Part shown: positions 1-13,900 of the stretch, in pieces
Numbering within the stretch: the stretch's first letter is position 1
How the letters are laid out: every line of letters starts with the position of its first letter
Assembly (NCBI GenBank): GCA_946811185.2
Contig: OX328106.1
Coordinates: forward strand, 44,342,311 to 44,406,310
Origin: Hippopus hippopus
Lineage: Eukaryota; Mollusca; Bivalvia; Cardiida; Cardiidae
DNA length: 64,000 nucleotides
Direction of reading: 5' to 3'
Notes under the pieces: generated by a model
What the model was told of the DNA's origin: nothing
Seen by the model: the letters and a program-made list of their open reading frames with translations, nothing else
Database searches by the model: none
Position numbers and translations under genes: made by a program

Positions 1-736
1 AATATTTGTTTTTTACGGTGAAAGATCGAGATTTATTTCATGCTTTCCAGTAGGCTATCGAGAAATATCGGTGAAATAGTTTTCGATATTTCATTTTTAC
101 GACCACTGAAAATACCGATTTTTATATTCTAACTCTTCAATTGAAGGCGGAAACAGTTGTTCCAGCGCTCTAGTTACCTAGGTAAAATGCGCGTGCCTCA
201 AAACCAGATGGAAATATGACGTAATTTACCTTACATTTCTCGCGCTTGACGTAATATTGTAATGTGTTGCTATGCGGAAGGGGTACGCCATGGGGAATAA
301 CCGAAAAGAACTGTACTGGATTTTGATTAAGTTTCCCCCAGAAAGGGTTAAAAGCATGAAATAAATAGAATATTTGTTTTTTACGGTGAAAGATCGAGAT
401 TTATTTCATGCTTTCCAGTAGGCTATCGAGAAATATCGGTGAAATAGTTTTCGATATTTCATTTTTACGACCACTGAAAATACCGATTTTTATATTCTAA
501 CTCTTCAATTGAAGGCGGAAACAGTTGTTCCAGCGCTCTAGTTACCTAGGTAAAATGCGCGTGCCTCAAAACCAGATGGAAATATGACGTAATTTACCTT
601 ACATTTCTCGCGCTTGACGTAATATTGTAATGTGTTGCTATGCGGAAGGGGTACGCCATGGGGAATAACCGAAAAGAACTGTACTGGATTTTGATTAAGT
701 TTCCCCCAGAAAGGGTTAAAAGCATGAAATAAATAG
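1..736. repeat. Tandem dimer of a 368-bp unit
   Basis: Two copies that look identical by eye (1-368, 369-736), with the start of a third at 737. Each unit starts AATATTTGTTTTTTACGG and ends near GCATGAAATAAATAG. The left edge is cut by the window, so the array may be longer. Confidence 0.93.
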
Positions 737-884
737 AATATTTGTTTTTTACGGTGAAAGATCGAAATTTATTTCATCTCGTGAACATCATCGGTAATAT
801 TTTCGCAGCCACGAGTGAAAATATTACCGATGATGTTCACGGGATGAAATAAATTTCGATCTTTCACCGTAAAAAAACAAATAT
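737..884. mobile_element. 148-bp near-perfect palindrome sharing the end of the 368-bp unit
   Basis: Left arm 737-804 and right arm 817-884 are reverse complements over about 68 bases with very few mismatches, separated by a 12-base loop (GCAGCCACGAGT). Its first 40 bases equal the start of the 368-bp unit, so a MITE-like hairpin element and the tandem unit share an end. Confidence 0.9.
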
Positions 885-913
885 CCTCTATGTCTGCATG
901 AGGCAAATATATA

Positions 914-1150
914 TGAATCATGCTCTGTGAAAAGGGGATTATATGCATCTGCAAAAAGTGTCGACCCGTGTCAGCCTGCGCAGTCTGCGAAGGCTGACCT
1001 TGGTCAAAACCTTTTTCTATGGGTCAATTTTCTTCATATACAAGGACTAGTTTACCGCATGATTCAGTCTGTATTCAGACAAACAGATTTTATGGATCAC
1101 AATAAAGTGATGTCTTGCTTGGTATCATGCATCACGAAATTATATTAGAG
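914..1150 (+). mobile_element. F2 MITE, slightly degraded
   Basis: Starts near ATCATGCTCTGTGAAAAGG and carries the F2 core CAGCCTGCGCAGTCTGCG and the CATGATTCAGTC segment. It ends close to the exon at 1189. Confidence 0.8.
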
Positions 1151-1188
1151 CCTTCTTTCCGCTCAATTATCTATTTTTTGAATTACAG

Positions 1189-1415
1189 ATATTTTAACGC
1201 GGAACACCACGTACGACTTGAGCCATTCCAGTGATCCGGCGTTTTTACAGCGCCGTAAGATCTGTGATGCTATAGCCGTGGCCAGTATCTTTGAGAACTG
1301 TGCGGGCGTGGACACCTCACAGAACAAATGTCTCAGTTTGAAAGAATTCCGGGAGTTTTTGGAAGACTACCAGGAAGAACATTTGGACGACTCAGAGATC
1401 GTAGCTCTTGTTAGG
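1189..1415 (+). CDS. PLCE1: PLCE exon a: EF-hand region
   Basis: First PLCE exon in the window, residues 1-75 of the part seen here. Acceptor AATTACAG before it, donor AGG/GTAAGA after it. It enters with two bases of a split codon, so at least one more coding exon lies upstream. Its helical, acidic sequence ([23 protein letters not shown], read here as short segments SLKEFREFL and EEHLDDSE) fits the EF-hand region before the X box. An F2 MITE ends about 40 bases upstream. Confidence 0.8.
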
Positions 1416-1909
1416 GTAAGACTCTACATGCATTGTTTCATTTGGTTTATGTGACTGACGACGAACGATTATTTTTAAAAGTGTGTTATACTGTTTTACA
1501 GTGAGGGCAGGCTATTTTTTTTTTCGATAGAATTAAAAGCCAACGTTGTACACGAAACGTACGAAAATGTTTTTTTAGCTGACTGTCCCTCTGTCCAAAA
1601 AAACGTTTTAACCAAGATGTGCTGATATTTTAGTTGTATCATTTCGTCTTCATAAGCAAAGAAATCGAAAGCTTATAAAGCAATAACTTTCATTTCTGCG
1701 CTTTTGTACATTAATTCAATTGATTGATTGATTGATTGATTGTGCGGTTTTTCATGCCGTTTTCAAAATTATTTCGGTTATATCTCGGTGGCCAGTGCAC
1801 CTATCCATGTTTTCTTGGAGTTTCACTTACCAGTACTTCGCACAAATATTCTTCAATATCCTAAGCCACTTGCTGCTTTCCCACATAACCATCGTTGAAA
1901 TAATGATCA

Positions 1910-1988
<79 letters not shown>

Positions 1989-4900
1989 TGATTCCTGTCA
2001 CAATGAAAAAATAAATCCCACCTTTCGTAAAGCAGTGTTGGTGACCATATTATTTAATTCAATATTTTTTTACAGAGACACGAGCCGGACCCTATACTAC
2101 GTGACAATGATCATCTCTCGTTTGAAGGGTTTGCTAAATACCTCATGGATAAAGAAAATTATGCCTACCTGTTTGAGAAGACTAAACACCATGACGAAGT
2201 AAGTGGTTGTCATTGGAGCCATTCTTCAGTAATTTCCCTTGGTCCTGACCAGGGAATCACTTGGTTTTTATCATTGACTTTCTTGCATTTCACAGATATG
2301 TTCTTGAGATAATATCTCAACTTAATCTGGTAAGATTATTCGAGAAATTGATTATACAAGAAAAAAGGAATACATTTGAAAGGACCAATGTGTTATTTGG
2401 TTACCTTTAGTCTTTATCTGGCAAGGGAGATGATTTGACTTATAGGAATGTCCCTCATTGGTGTCGTTAATAGATCTAGATGTGGCATTCCCACCTACCA
2501 AGTACAGAAAAATAATGGCTGTGTGCTGAATCAGGTTTTTCTTTTTCAAAGGAAAGTACTAAAATGTATCTCATTTAATCCACGTTTGAATAACGTTCGG
2601 TGAAAAGGGGCCTTGGTGTATCTGTAAAAAAAATCGACAAAGGTAAGTCTTCGCAATCCACACAGGCTTACCAGAGTCGGAACTTTCTCGTATTCGTAAA
2701 TTTTCTGCATATCCAAGGACTTTCCTAGCTCTTGATTCAGTCGGTTATTGCACAAATGGTTTTTATGGATCTTTATTTATGTGATGACTTGCTTGATATA
2801 ATCCATTAGGAAGATGCACTGAACTCCTTTTAGCCAGAGCGCAGCTCAATTGTATAATGAGTTATTGGTTTTGAAAATGAGCTTTTATTTCAAAATAACT
2901 AGCAGACAGTATAAAGGACACAAGTAAGATAATTATTTATTATATTCCTATCAGTGAATTACTGGGATTTCTCAGTGTATTATTTTTTCAGTTTTTCACA
3001 GTGAATAACATCACTAGTGATGATATGGTATCGTCACTAGTGATGATATAGTTTTAGAATGTTTGCCGGAACTACTTTTTTCCTATATTGCTCAGTCTAA
3101 TGTTTCTGTCTCTGCTTCAAACATTTTTAGTAAACAATAGCTCAAGGAAAATATTTTCGGTACAGTCTTTGCAAACAATCCTGAACGACCTTGTGGGAGA
3201 AAACCTTTGAAAACATTTCGAGAAAAGAAGATAGCTATTGTGGGAGAGAGCTCTTGGAAAATATTGTGGAAAAACGAGAAATACTACCAACCGGCATTTT
3301 CTCCTTTTCCCATAATATTTTCTATCCTATCAGAAAACCTAAGGTCTTTTGTACCAATTGTCATCTGGAGATTTTTTTAATTTGGGAAAGTCTTAAACTT
3401 GTCATGTGGGAAAGGGTTAACTGTTTCTTCTTCTAATTTCATATGGCTGGATTTAAATTGTAAAAGTGAAAAACAATGCATGCCTTCAAATGGAGAGATA
3501 GATGACGTTACTTACACGAGAACCCTCGAGTGTTACGCCATCTGTTGCGTCAGCTGCTTCTGCCAAAAATGGATCATGTGTTTGCAAAGAAAAGTCCTAT
3601 GTATACCTGCCGTTCTTGATAATTATTAGCAAACAAAGGGAGAGTTAGGAATAATAATGAATAGAATAATCAACAATGTTGTGTGATATTAAAAATCTGT
3701 CATTCGAATGGGGTTTGATACGGTTAAAAAACTCGTCCTTTGGACTCGTTTTTCAACCGCATCACTCCCCTTTCTAGTGACAGATTTTTAATATCACACA
3801 CCACCAGTTGATTATCCTTTTATATACTCTTTATTGAGTTTTATATTGTCACCATTGACCATTTTTGAATTTTGCCTTTTGTCTGTTACTGCACATTTTG
3901 TATGAAACCAATTCTGGCGTGCAGTTGTTAATAGACAATCATTTAATAAATCCATTTGTCTATTTCCAGGACATGGATCATCCACTCGCCCATTATTACG
4001 TCGCATCCAGTCATAACACATATCTAACGTCTCATCAACTGAAGGGTGACTCATCTGTGGAACTTTATAGCCAAGTAAGTCCATCCAAATATGGCATAAA
4101 GCCGTGGTGCATTTATAGGCACGCTAGGGGCCAAAAGTATGTATTCATGTAACATTTAAAAGCATGGATATTATTATGTGTCTGACAAAAACGACAATAA
4201 CGTTAGTGATATCTATGGTAGATACTACCTTTGACAATATAATAGATTTCTCAGATCTCATTTCTCAGTTCCAGTCGCTGGCTGAAAAATTGTATGGTAA
4301 TACTTGAATTAAAGTAGCCTAAATTTGTGCTAGTTTTACAATACAGTTTTCTGCCAGCGACTTGAACTTTGACAGATTCCATTGTAACGCACTATCAGAC
4401 TGATAATATTATCCATACTTTTAAATGGTATGAATTTAATTTGTCGGCAGTTTGATACCCATTTTTTACATTTGGCTGCTAGTGGGCCTTTAAGTTTGAC
4501 TTCCACGTGTGTCTGGAGATATGATGGAATGTGACAGTCATGCTACAAAGTGGTCCTAAAGAAAATTTTCACGTTTAATTATATGATGCAATATAGTTCT
4601 CGGAGATAAATTGGGTACTCGTGACGGAAAGTTTGACCTACGGATAAAAATGTGTTAACCCTATGCTACTAAGCGTGACTCCCTGACCTTTTGCGGACAG
4701 TGTAGATCAAGATCAGACTGCACAGAACGTGCAGTCTTATCTTTGATCTTCATTGTCCCGTAACGACATATTTTACCCCTAAAAATAGCTTTGAAATAGT
4801 AAAATTTGGCTTTTTGCTATGAGCTTGAAAGTTTCATTTCACTTATTTAGCAGGATAAGGGTTAAAAAAACGCGCAACGATGCATCAGTCTAAAAATGTT

Positions 4901-7900
4901 GTGATACTTACAGATATTACTGACGGGATGCCGGTGTGTAGAACTAGACTGTTGGGACGGCGATGATGGGCTTCCTCTGATTTATCATGGACATACTCTC
5001 ACTACAAAGATCTCATTTAAGGTATAGCGCCTACAGCACTTTCTGTAATAGACATACTCTCACTACAAATATCTCATTTAAAGTATAGCGCCTAAAATAC
5101 CTTTTGTAATAGACATACTCTCGCTACAAAGATCTCATTTATGGACGCCTATAGCACGTTCTATGATAGACATACATGTACTCTCACTACAAAGATCTCA
5201 TTTAAGGTATGGTCGCCTTCAGCACTTTCTGTAATAGACACACTATCATTGCAAAGATCTCATGTAAGGTATGGACGCCTTCAGCACTTTCTGTAATAGA
5301 CACACTGTCACTACAAAGATCTCATTTAAGTTATGGACGCCTATAGCACTATCTGTTATAGACATACTCTCACTTCAATGATCTCATTTAAGGTATGGTC
5401 GAATTCAGCACTTTCTGTAATAGACATACTCTCACTACAAAGATCTTACCTTTAAGGTGTGAATGCCTTCAGCACTTTCTGTAATAGACAAACTCTCACT
5501 ACAAATATCTCATTTAAAGTATAGCGCCTAAAATACCTTCTGTAGTAGACATCCTCTCACTACAAAGATCTGATTTATGGACGCCTATAGCACGTTCTAT
5601 GATAGACATACATGTACTCTCACTACAAAGATCTCATTTAAGGTATGGTCGCCTTCAGCACTTTCTGTAATAGACACACTATCATTGCAAAGATCTCATG
5701 TAAGGTATGGACGCCTTCAGCACTTTCTGTAATAGACACACTGTCACTACAAAGATCTCATTTAGGTATGAACGCCTATAGCACTATCTGTCATAGACAT
5801 ACTCTCACTTCAATGATCTCATTTAAGGTATGGTCGAATTCAGCACTTTCTGTAATAGACATACTCTCACTACAAAGATCTTACCTTTAAGGTGTGGATG
5901 CCTTCAGCACTTTCTGTAATAGACATACTCTCACTGCAAAGATCTTATTTAAGGAATGGTCGCCTATAGCACTTTCTTTAATAGTCATACTCTCGTTACA
6001 AAGATTTCATATAAGGTATGGTTGCCTTCAGCACTTTCTGTAATAGACATACTCTCACTAAAAAGATCTCATTTAAGGTACTGTTGCCTATAGGACTTTC
6101 TTTAATAGACATACTCTGACTACAAAGATCTCATTTTAGATATGGTTGCCTATAGCTCTTTCTGTAATACAAATACTTTAACTGTAAACGTCTCATGAGG
6201 AGGGTAGTCACATGAAGCGTTAACTACATGTACCATGGCCACACACACATCAATATGTCCTTTAAAGTATTGTTTTTCAAATTAAATCGTAGACCAAGCA
6301 TAACTTCAAAATCTCATTCAAGATGTGGTGGCCTAAGGTATTATGGGCATACTCTAGCTTCAGAGTTATCATCAAGGGAATGGAAGAAAGCTTAAAGCAT
6401 TATCGACATGTAACACGGACCACTAACCACAAAAAATATCATGCAATCCATGGACGCCCAAAAGGTGTCTAGCATGGATATGCTCTAACTGTAAAATATC
6501 ATTTGAAGTAAAGTCACCGAATTAATCACAGACAAAGCTTTACTTCAGAAATCTCTGTTACGGTCTTGCGGCCTAATCGTTAACGGGCAATCTCTAGTTA
6601 TTCACAACTCATCTATAGGTTTGTCGTCTAACGGATTATTTTTCAGTAGCATGCTTTGACCACAGAGAATAAAGTTACAATAATGGTCGCCTAATATACC
6701 ATCGTCTATCAACATGCTCTAACTACAAAGATCTTATTTAAGTTAGAATTGCCTTAGACACTCTTAATTATGGACTTAATAGGTTTCATGTAAGTTATGG
6801 TTCTTAAAGCCTTATCAGTAACATACATGCCTCGTCCAATAAGGATCGCATTTGCACAAGTTTCGACAAGCTATCATCTATCACGAGCATACATGTGTAT
6901 ATGAGTTTTTCTTATTTCCTAAAATAGGCGGTTGTAGAGGCCATCAATGACAGTGCGTTTGTGACGTCACCATATCCAGTGATACTCTCGTTGGAGAACC
7001 ACTGCTCCATTGCTCAACAACAGAAGATGGCTCAGATTTTTACGGTAGGGGACGTTATTAATCTTAATGTTTTAGTTAGAAGTTATTGATAAGCAAGTCA
7101 TGAGTAGTGATCAAAATAAGTTAAGAGTATTCTTATATCGCAAGTCAATTTACCTTTTTCATTTATAGACATTGTTTTGAATGTTCCTGTCACATTATAT
7201 GCAGAAACGGTTGGATAAAAAAACGACTTTGATTTTAAAATAGATCGCTCTGGCAAAAGGGGGTTTAATGCTTACATGGATCGAAGCGTTTTGCTTTTTG
7301 GACCATTCTGCTTCATGATTAGTCAGTTGTTAGACAAAAAAGATTTCATGGATCCATAATTATGTAATGACTCGCAATGTAGACTTGCACTGTAGACGCA
7401 TTAACTCCCTCTTTTCTCAGAGCATGACTCCCATGTGATAATTTTAACGATTTCATGCAGTTCTTTGCCCTCCAGAGTTCTTCGCCAGTTCAATATCTGT
7501 ATTAGATCGTATGCTTTGACCGGTCTTTTATTACTTTGCAACCTTTCTGAACATCGCTCACTTACTTTCGTATTGTATTTACTAACACACAAATCAAAAG
7601 ACTAGTATTGTTCAAACTTTAAATTTCAAGATTAACTCTCTGAAACACTGGGACGATCGGTATCAGCCAAACATATGGCTTGGCCTGTGATCCAGAATTG
7701 AACTAGATTGAGTAAAAACGAGCCACGAACTTTTCGATGCCGTTACATGTTTCTCTCAGACCCGAATAACAAGATTTGTGTAGATCAGTAACAGCTTTCA
7801 TTTGAACTTCTTCTTTCTATATTCTCCCCTTTTTACAGAGTATTTTTGGAGAGAAGTTGGTGACCCAGTTTTTATTTGACACTGATTTTACGGACGACCC

Positions 7901-10900
7901 TGTTCTACCATCTCCAAACCAGCTCAAATATAAAATACTCATCAAAAACAAAAAGATTTGGGAAGAGGCCGACCAACACGCAACTGCCAAACGGGTACGT
8001 AAACACGATTCATTTTGCACATTAACGAAACGATCCCACTGCACAAGACTAGCAATCTAACAAGCTTCAGATCTACTCTGTCCTACAATCTGTGAGATGA
8101 AGTGGGAAATACAATCCTTACAGTCAAATGCAATTGACCTTCTACAGCGACTAAAATTGTTGCTTATGTTTATTTAGCAGCATAATAATTAACCCTTATC
8201 CTGCTAAATAAAAGAAATGGAACTTTCAAGCCGATAGTAAAAATCCAAATATTGCTATTTCAAAGGTATTCTTGGAGGACAGATATCTCCTTATCGGACA
8301 GTGTAGATCCAAGATCAGATTGCACGGTCCGTGCAGTATGATCTTGATCTACACTGTCCGCAAAAGGTCAGTGAGTTGCGCTTAACAGCCTAAGGATTAA
8401 AAGGTTACATTCTTATCATATTTACGAAAATTGACCCAAGATTGGAATAAATGTACACTTTAATCAACTCTGAGACTGTGTATTCTATTGTTCGAATTAC
8501 GATTTGGCTGTTATTGATTCAGTTCTAAATGAGTCACGTTTTCGTAAGTGTAATCTTGCCAAATGGTAAAGAACGAGTACCTTTTTTTCGCACTGTAGTA
8601 GCTTCGTAGGCATTTTCATAGTAAGAAAAAATGGATTGCATTGAAAATGTTTATACCATTGAATATTTTTCTCTTGGACTGTATTATTACACGAAAGAGT
8701 CATTACCATAGGGCAGCCTATTGAAAAGGAATCGCTAGGCGACATAAATAGTGATTTAAGGTTAGAGACCCGTCCGAGCATGCACGTTTTCGTAAGTGTA
8801 TTCTTGCCAAATAAATAGTACAAGCATATGAAATTGAGATGACAATATATATTCCTACATACCACATTTTCTTTCAGGCCTCAGCTTTCAGCAGAAATTA
8901 TAGTATTGTGATGACGGAGAGCGGAACGTCACATGATTTTGATGATGAAGATGATGACGATGATGAGGAAGATGACGTTACAGATGGTTAGTAGAAAAAC
9001 TAACTCTACCTTGTTCATTTTTTGTTTCCTTTGTTCATTTTTTCTCCTGTCTTTATCAATTTCTCCTTCTTTCTATTTTTATTTTGTTGTACACTTTTTT
9101 TCTATTTCATTTAGTTATCTACACCTTGTCTTTTATATGTTTAGTTTCCATTATTATCCCCCGCCGAAGGCGGAGGGATATAGTTTTAGCGTTGTCCGTC
9201 CGTCCGTGTGTCCGTCCGGGAGAATATCTCCAAGACAATTGGACGGAATTTCGTGAAACTTTATACATGTGTACAAGAACCCATTCCGCCGATACTTTTT
9301 TTTCTATTTTTTGATTCGATGAAAAATGGCCGACTGGGAGCGATTTTAAGTTACGCGGTCAAGTAAATTTTTCGGCGGGGGATATCATTTCAACGAAATT
9401 GCTTGTTTATTTACTTTTATTGTTTATTTGATTGTAGGGGAAGGGCCGAATCTAAGTTGGAAGAACTTGTGGCCCTACCCCATTAACTTCTCGAATATAT
9501 GTTTAAACTTGACTAGTAGAAAAAACAGAAAATTTTTGCTCGTATGAATATGTAAAACCAATAGTTGCAAGTTACCATTTACTGTCCAGAAGGACAATAA
9601 ACTCATCCAAACTACCTGTAGCAGGCCGTGATCAACTCTTAATAATTTTGCGGATGTTGTAGATAAACTGCGCAGAATGCACTATCGGAATTTGAGTCTG
9701 AACTGTCCGCTAAATTATGAGATTTCAATGCCAAAAATGGTTTGTAGTATAGTGTCAGGGTTTTCATACCCACTGAATAATTCGTAATCTTTCCTTTAGA
9801 ATTTTAAGACAAAACATGCCGTCGTTTTTTTTTTTTATCTATACTGCCAAATGAACAGTGACGTATTTTTAGCAGTGAAAATCTTCGAATTAACTGTGTC
9901 TGTTCTACTGGCCAAAATTTAATCCTAAGGCTGCTAAGGATGACCTAGTGCTCTTTTGCGGACAGTGTAGATCAAGATCAGACTGCAGTCTGATCTTGGA
10001 TCTACACTGTCTGATACGGTGAGTTTTTTTTTTTTTTACAGCAACAAGAACTTTGTAATCACAATGTTTCAGTATATACTGTTGACTTAAAGTCTTAATT
10101 CTATTTACTTAGCAGTTTAGGGATTAAAAAAATACATAGAAGTCGTTCAGTGTTATTTATGTTATTTATCCGGCACTGACGGCATGGGTCAAGTTGAGAC
10201 AAAGCCTGAGTGTTTTAATTCATTATCTTATGTTTTATTTCACAGTCAAAGATTCTCGAAGGTCGGTAGACAGTCAGGAGAGTCGGACCTCCCCGGATAA
10301 TGAAGACAAGGATGGTTCCATGCATCCATCAGGTTCCTGCGGAGACTTGATGAGGTATGGACGCCTAGCGAATAACTCTTTACTAAACAACAAAGTCAAA
10401 GACTGGTCCGAATTGAAAGCATTTGCAGAATACGATTTCAATGTGGCTCAAATGATGGAATTTGTTTTAGATGGGGTGAAAAATATAGTGGGAAAAGGAA
10501 AATATGTTGGTTACCAGCATTTTTTCCATTTCCCGCCATGTTTTCAAAGCCTTCCATGTTATGGTCGGGATTGTGTGGTAGAGAGTTTCACTGCAAAATG
10601 AATTAAAGGTAGATATCGAACCAAGAGCAAACACCCAAATATCGTAATTTTAAAACTGTTTTTCTGGGAAAAACCCCGTCATTTTGGTCAGTGTCGAGCA
10701 AGATAAGATTACACAAACAGTGAAGGCTAATTTTGATCAACACTGTCCAGTAAGTATAATTGACTTTGTGCTTAGCAGCGAATTGATAAACATAACAATA
10801 TATCCACCAACAGCTCCTTCATGCGAAAGCAGACCCTTTTTGACCAGAAGAAATCATAAGAAAAGATTTTTAAAACGATAAACCAAAGAGAATTTGTAAG

Positions 10901-13900
10901 AAATCTTCGACACTGATGTCCACATAAACTGTTGACAGATGCACAAATAGACGGACGGACAGAATATCGTATTCATATTTTTTTCAGTTTCTGCTTACTT
11001 AAGCAGGTCTGACAAAAACGATTTGATATAATGGTGTATGCGTCATGTTGTTAATGATAAAAAAAATGTAATTCCCATTAATAAAGTATTCTCTTCTGTT
11101 AACACGATTTTCAACCCCATTTGACTTTTAATTAAGGAATGGCAAGATCAATTTCCATCTTAGTTTATATCTATTTGGAATTTGAATGATTTTCACTCGC
11201 AATGAATTTATCTTTTAATGCACAATTTTCATATGTTTATTAACTTGGAAAAGGTGCCTTGATAGTGCCAGTAATATACATTTAGCGTAACCTTAATGTA
11301 TCCTAGTATATCCTTTCCAACTAGGAACACTTATTTTGCCAAAAAAAAAATCATTGTTATAGTTTAATAACTATTACTGTTGCTGATAGTTTTGTTATTT
11401 TGTATATTATCGTTGTTGTTTAATTTGAATTTATGTAAGACACGTATAAAAGCACGTTTTCCTCGTGACAGAAGAGGATCTTGCACGTTTAATGAGAAGC
11501 ATCGACCAAAGAGTCAGCCGGAACTGGATTGGCAGTTTGATGATGATATGCAGGAGGTCAAGAGTCAGTCTAAAAATAAAGCAAAGAAAGCCAGTCAGAT
11601 TGCAAAAGAGTTGTCGGACCTTGTTGTATACCTGCAAGCAGTGAAGTTTAGAGGTATTGTTGCTCTTTTCTTATCGTGTAATTGGAGTAATTGGGAAAGG
11701 TCGTTCATGATATAGATCGAATGACTCTTAACTCCGGGATCCACACACTAAATGACAAAGTTTTTCAACTTGTCGTTTTGAGACCATTTGCAGACAACAA
11801 ATTAGATGTTTCTCAAATAATGGTGTTTGCCTTTGAACGGATAGAAAACGTTTTGTGAAATGGAGAAATAGCTGGATGTGCGCACTTCTCCTTGTCACGA
11901 AATACGGATCCAATAGCTTTTGCCTCAAGTTCGTAAAAACATGTGATCGTTTGGTAAAGGGTTAACTTGGTATCGAAGGAATATGCTTAGATTAGATGAA
12001 CCCTTCTGTACAAAGTTAACGATGTTTCTTTTGCTAGAATAAAGTTTTTTAATCAAGTCCCGCGAGATATTTGAAAGAAGTTGAAGATTATCAAAGTAAT
12101 TCAAACTTTTACAGAAAGAGATTTACAGAATACTCAAACAGAATACCAGAGAGATAAAACAAGGCAGTGAGCAGTTCGTTTTCATCAACCGTTCTTAATA
12201 CTGTCCTATTTCAGATACCAATGACTGGCCAGTCAGTTAGCTGAAGCTTAATGCCTTAATTAATCATATGATTGATCTTGGCATAAAAAAATAGAATTGA
12301 ATTTAGATTGACTGGTGAATCCGGAAATGGCATGGATCAGCTGATTATAATAGAAACCTGATAACTACATACACTGTATACTTTTATGAGTCGGCTAACG
12401 ACACACGTCTTGTCTACCCACAGGTCTCAACGTGAGTCCGAATTCTTCTCTAAAGCAAAGATATGCTAAACCAGGCGGTGGAAAGAAACAACATGGAAGT
12501 ATAGCCGGGACGCCTCCCTCATCGAGCGGTAAACAATGTCACGTTATTCTCACTTTGTTTTCCGTATCAAAAGCACAGTATATGTCTTTTATAGACGAAA
12601 AGCACGATAGCACAAATTTGGCGATATCTTCAAGTTTCTCTGTTCCTTTTGAATTGCAATATATCGCAGTTCTTAATCACCAGTGGTCTATTTCCTTCAT
12701 AATTTATTCTAAAAAAACTTTTAAACCGTTACAATACTTGCTATGTATGGAAACTGCATAAACTATTACGTCTAACACATAGAAGGAATATCCAAAGAAT
12801 GTGCAATATCTTCTTGCACGTTTTTTTTCTTCAAAATTTCTTGGAAGTCGACATAAAAAAAGCTGTATTTATATGTCACCTTGGAGAAAAAAAAAGTATG
12901 TTCATGCTACTGTTAAAAGTAAATGGTGGATTTACTTGTCAATTGATTTTTTTCCCTCATATTGGAACCACAATAGTAATTTTGAATTTGAAAGTTTGAC
13001 ATATAGGCAAACCATGCATAAAATTAAGTTATTTGTGCTTATTCTTTTGCACAATGGAAAAGCCTGTGTGTCATTACTGTCAGTGCTTTGATTTTTTTAA
13101 CCATGAAAGGATTCCAGTACAATGTACATAATTCTCTGTTTCAGATCGAGGAGATCACAGTATTAACACAAACATTTCCCTCCGCCAAAAGAGACCAGAC
13201 AGTACCCCATCTTGTTACCTGGTGTCATCCCTGAACGAGAATAAAGCCAAACAACTGTGTAGGAGAAATCCGAACCTTGTCATCAAATATCCTTGACGGC
13301 GTTACAAATCCTTGACTTAACTCTGTACTAACCGACAATTTTTTGGACTCGACCTAATTGAAAGCATTTGAAGACGACAAATAAAATGAAGCTTAAATGA
13401 TGATTTCTTCCTTCACAGGGAAGAAAACATGGGAAAATGGGAAAGGGCTGGTAACCAGCATTTTCTCCTTTTCCCACAATGTTTTGTAAAGCCATCTTCA
13501 TAAGGGATGTTAAAACTCGGCACTGTGTGGTAAATGGTAAATTGAATTACTTGTTATGTACTTGAAATGCTACCCATTTACGGTGTAAAATACTTTGGTT
13601 TGGCTGCATTGAAATCTTTTCTGAATGTTTGAAATGTATATTTGTTCCAGAAAATCAAGAATCAAAAACACCAAACAAATATCTGATAATACCTCTAGAT
13701 AAGTATTTTATAAGGATAGTTTTACGATGTAATGATTTAAAACGTTGATCTTTTTTCCTTAAAATCATTGTCCATATTTTACAGGGACTTTCTCAGCGTC
13801 GTCTGCTCTATATTGTTTTAGCAATTTATCGAATTAAATTCATAAACCATATTTTACTCATAAATGCTAATGAAAATCAGAAAAAAATGAGATGAATGAG

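Noticed and set aside
1732..2202. A 156-residue open frame with an Arg-Glu run
   Set aside because: The run is the translation of a (GA)n microsatellite. The frame also crosses SINE sequence and a real exon in a different frame.
5022..6180. Regularly spaced repeats that could suggest a CRISPR array
   Set aside because: The DNA is from an animal, the units are contiguous and imperfect, and the spacer-like parts are also repeated. It is a minisatellite.
10194..10601. A 135-residue open frame extending the PLCE exon past 10354
   Set aside because: A good donor lies at 10355 and the extension is F3 MITE sequence. The next conserved exon joins in phase from 10354.
13145..13320. An in-frame stop in the PLCE Y box that would make the gene a pseudogene
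   Set aside because: The stop lies inside a U12-type AT-AC intron. Splicing it out keeps the frame and restores the conserved motif.
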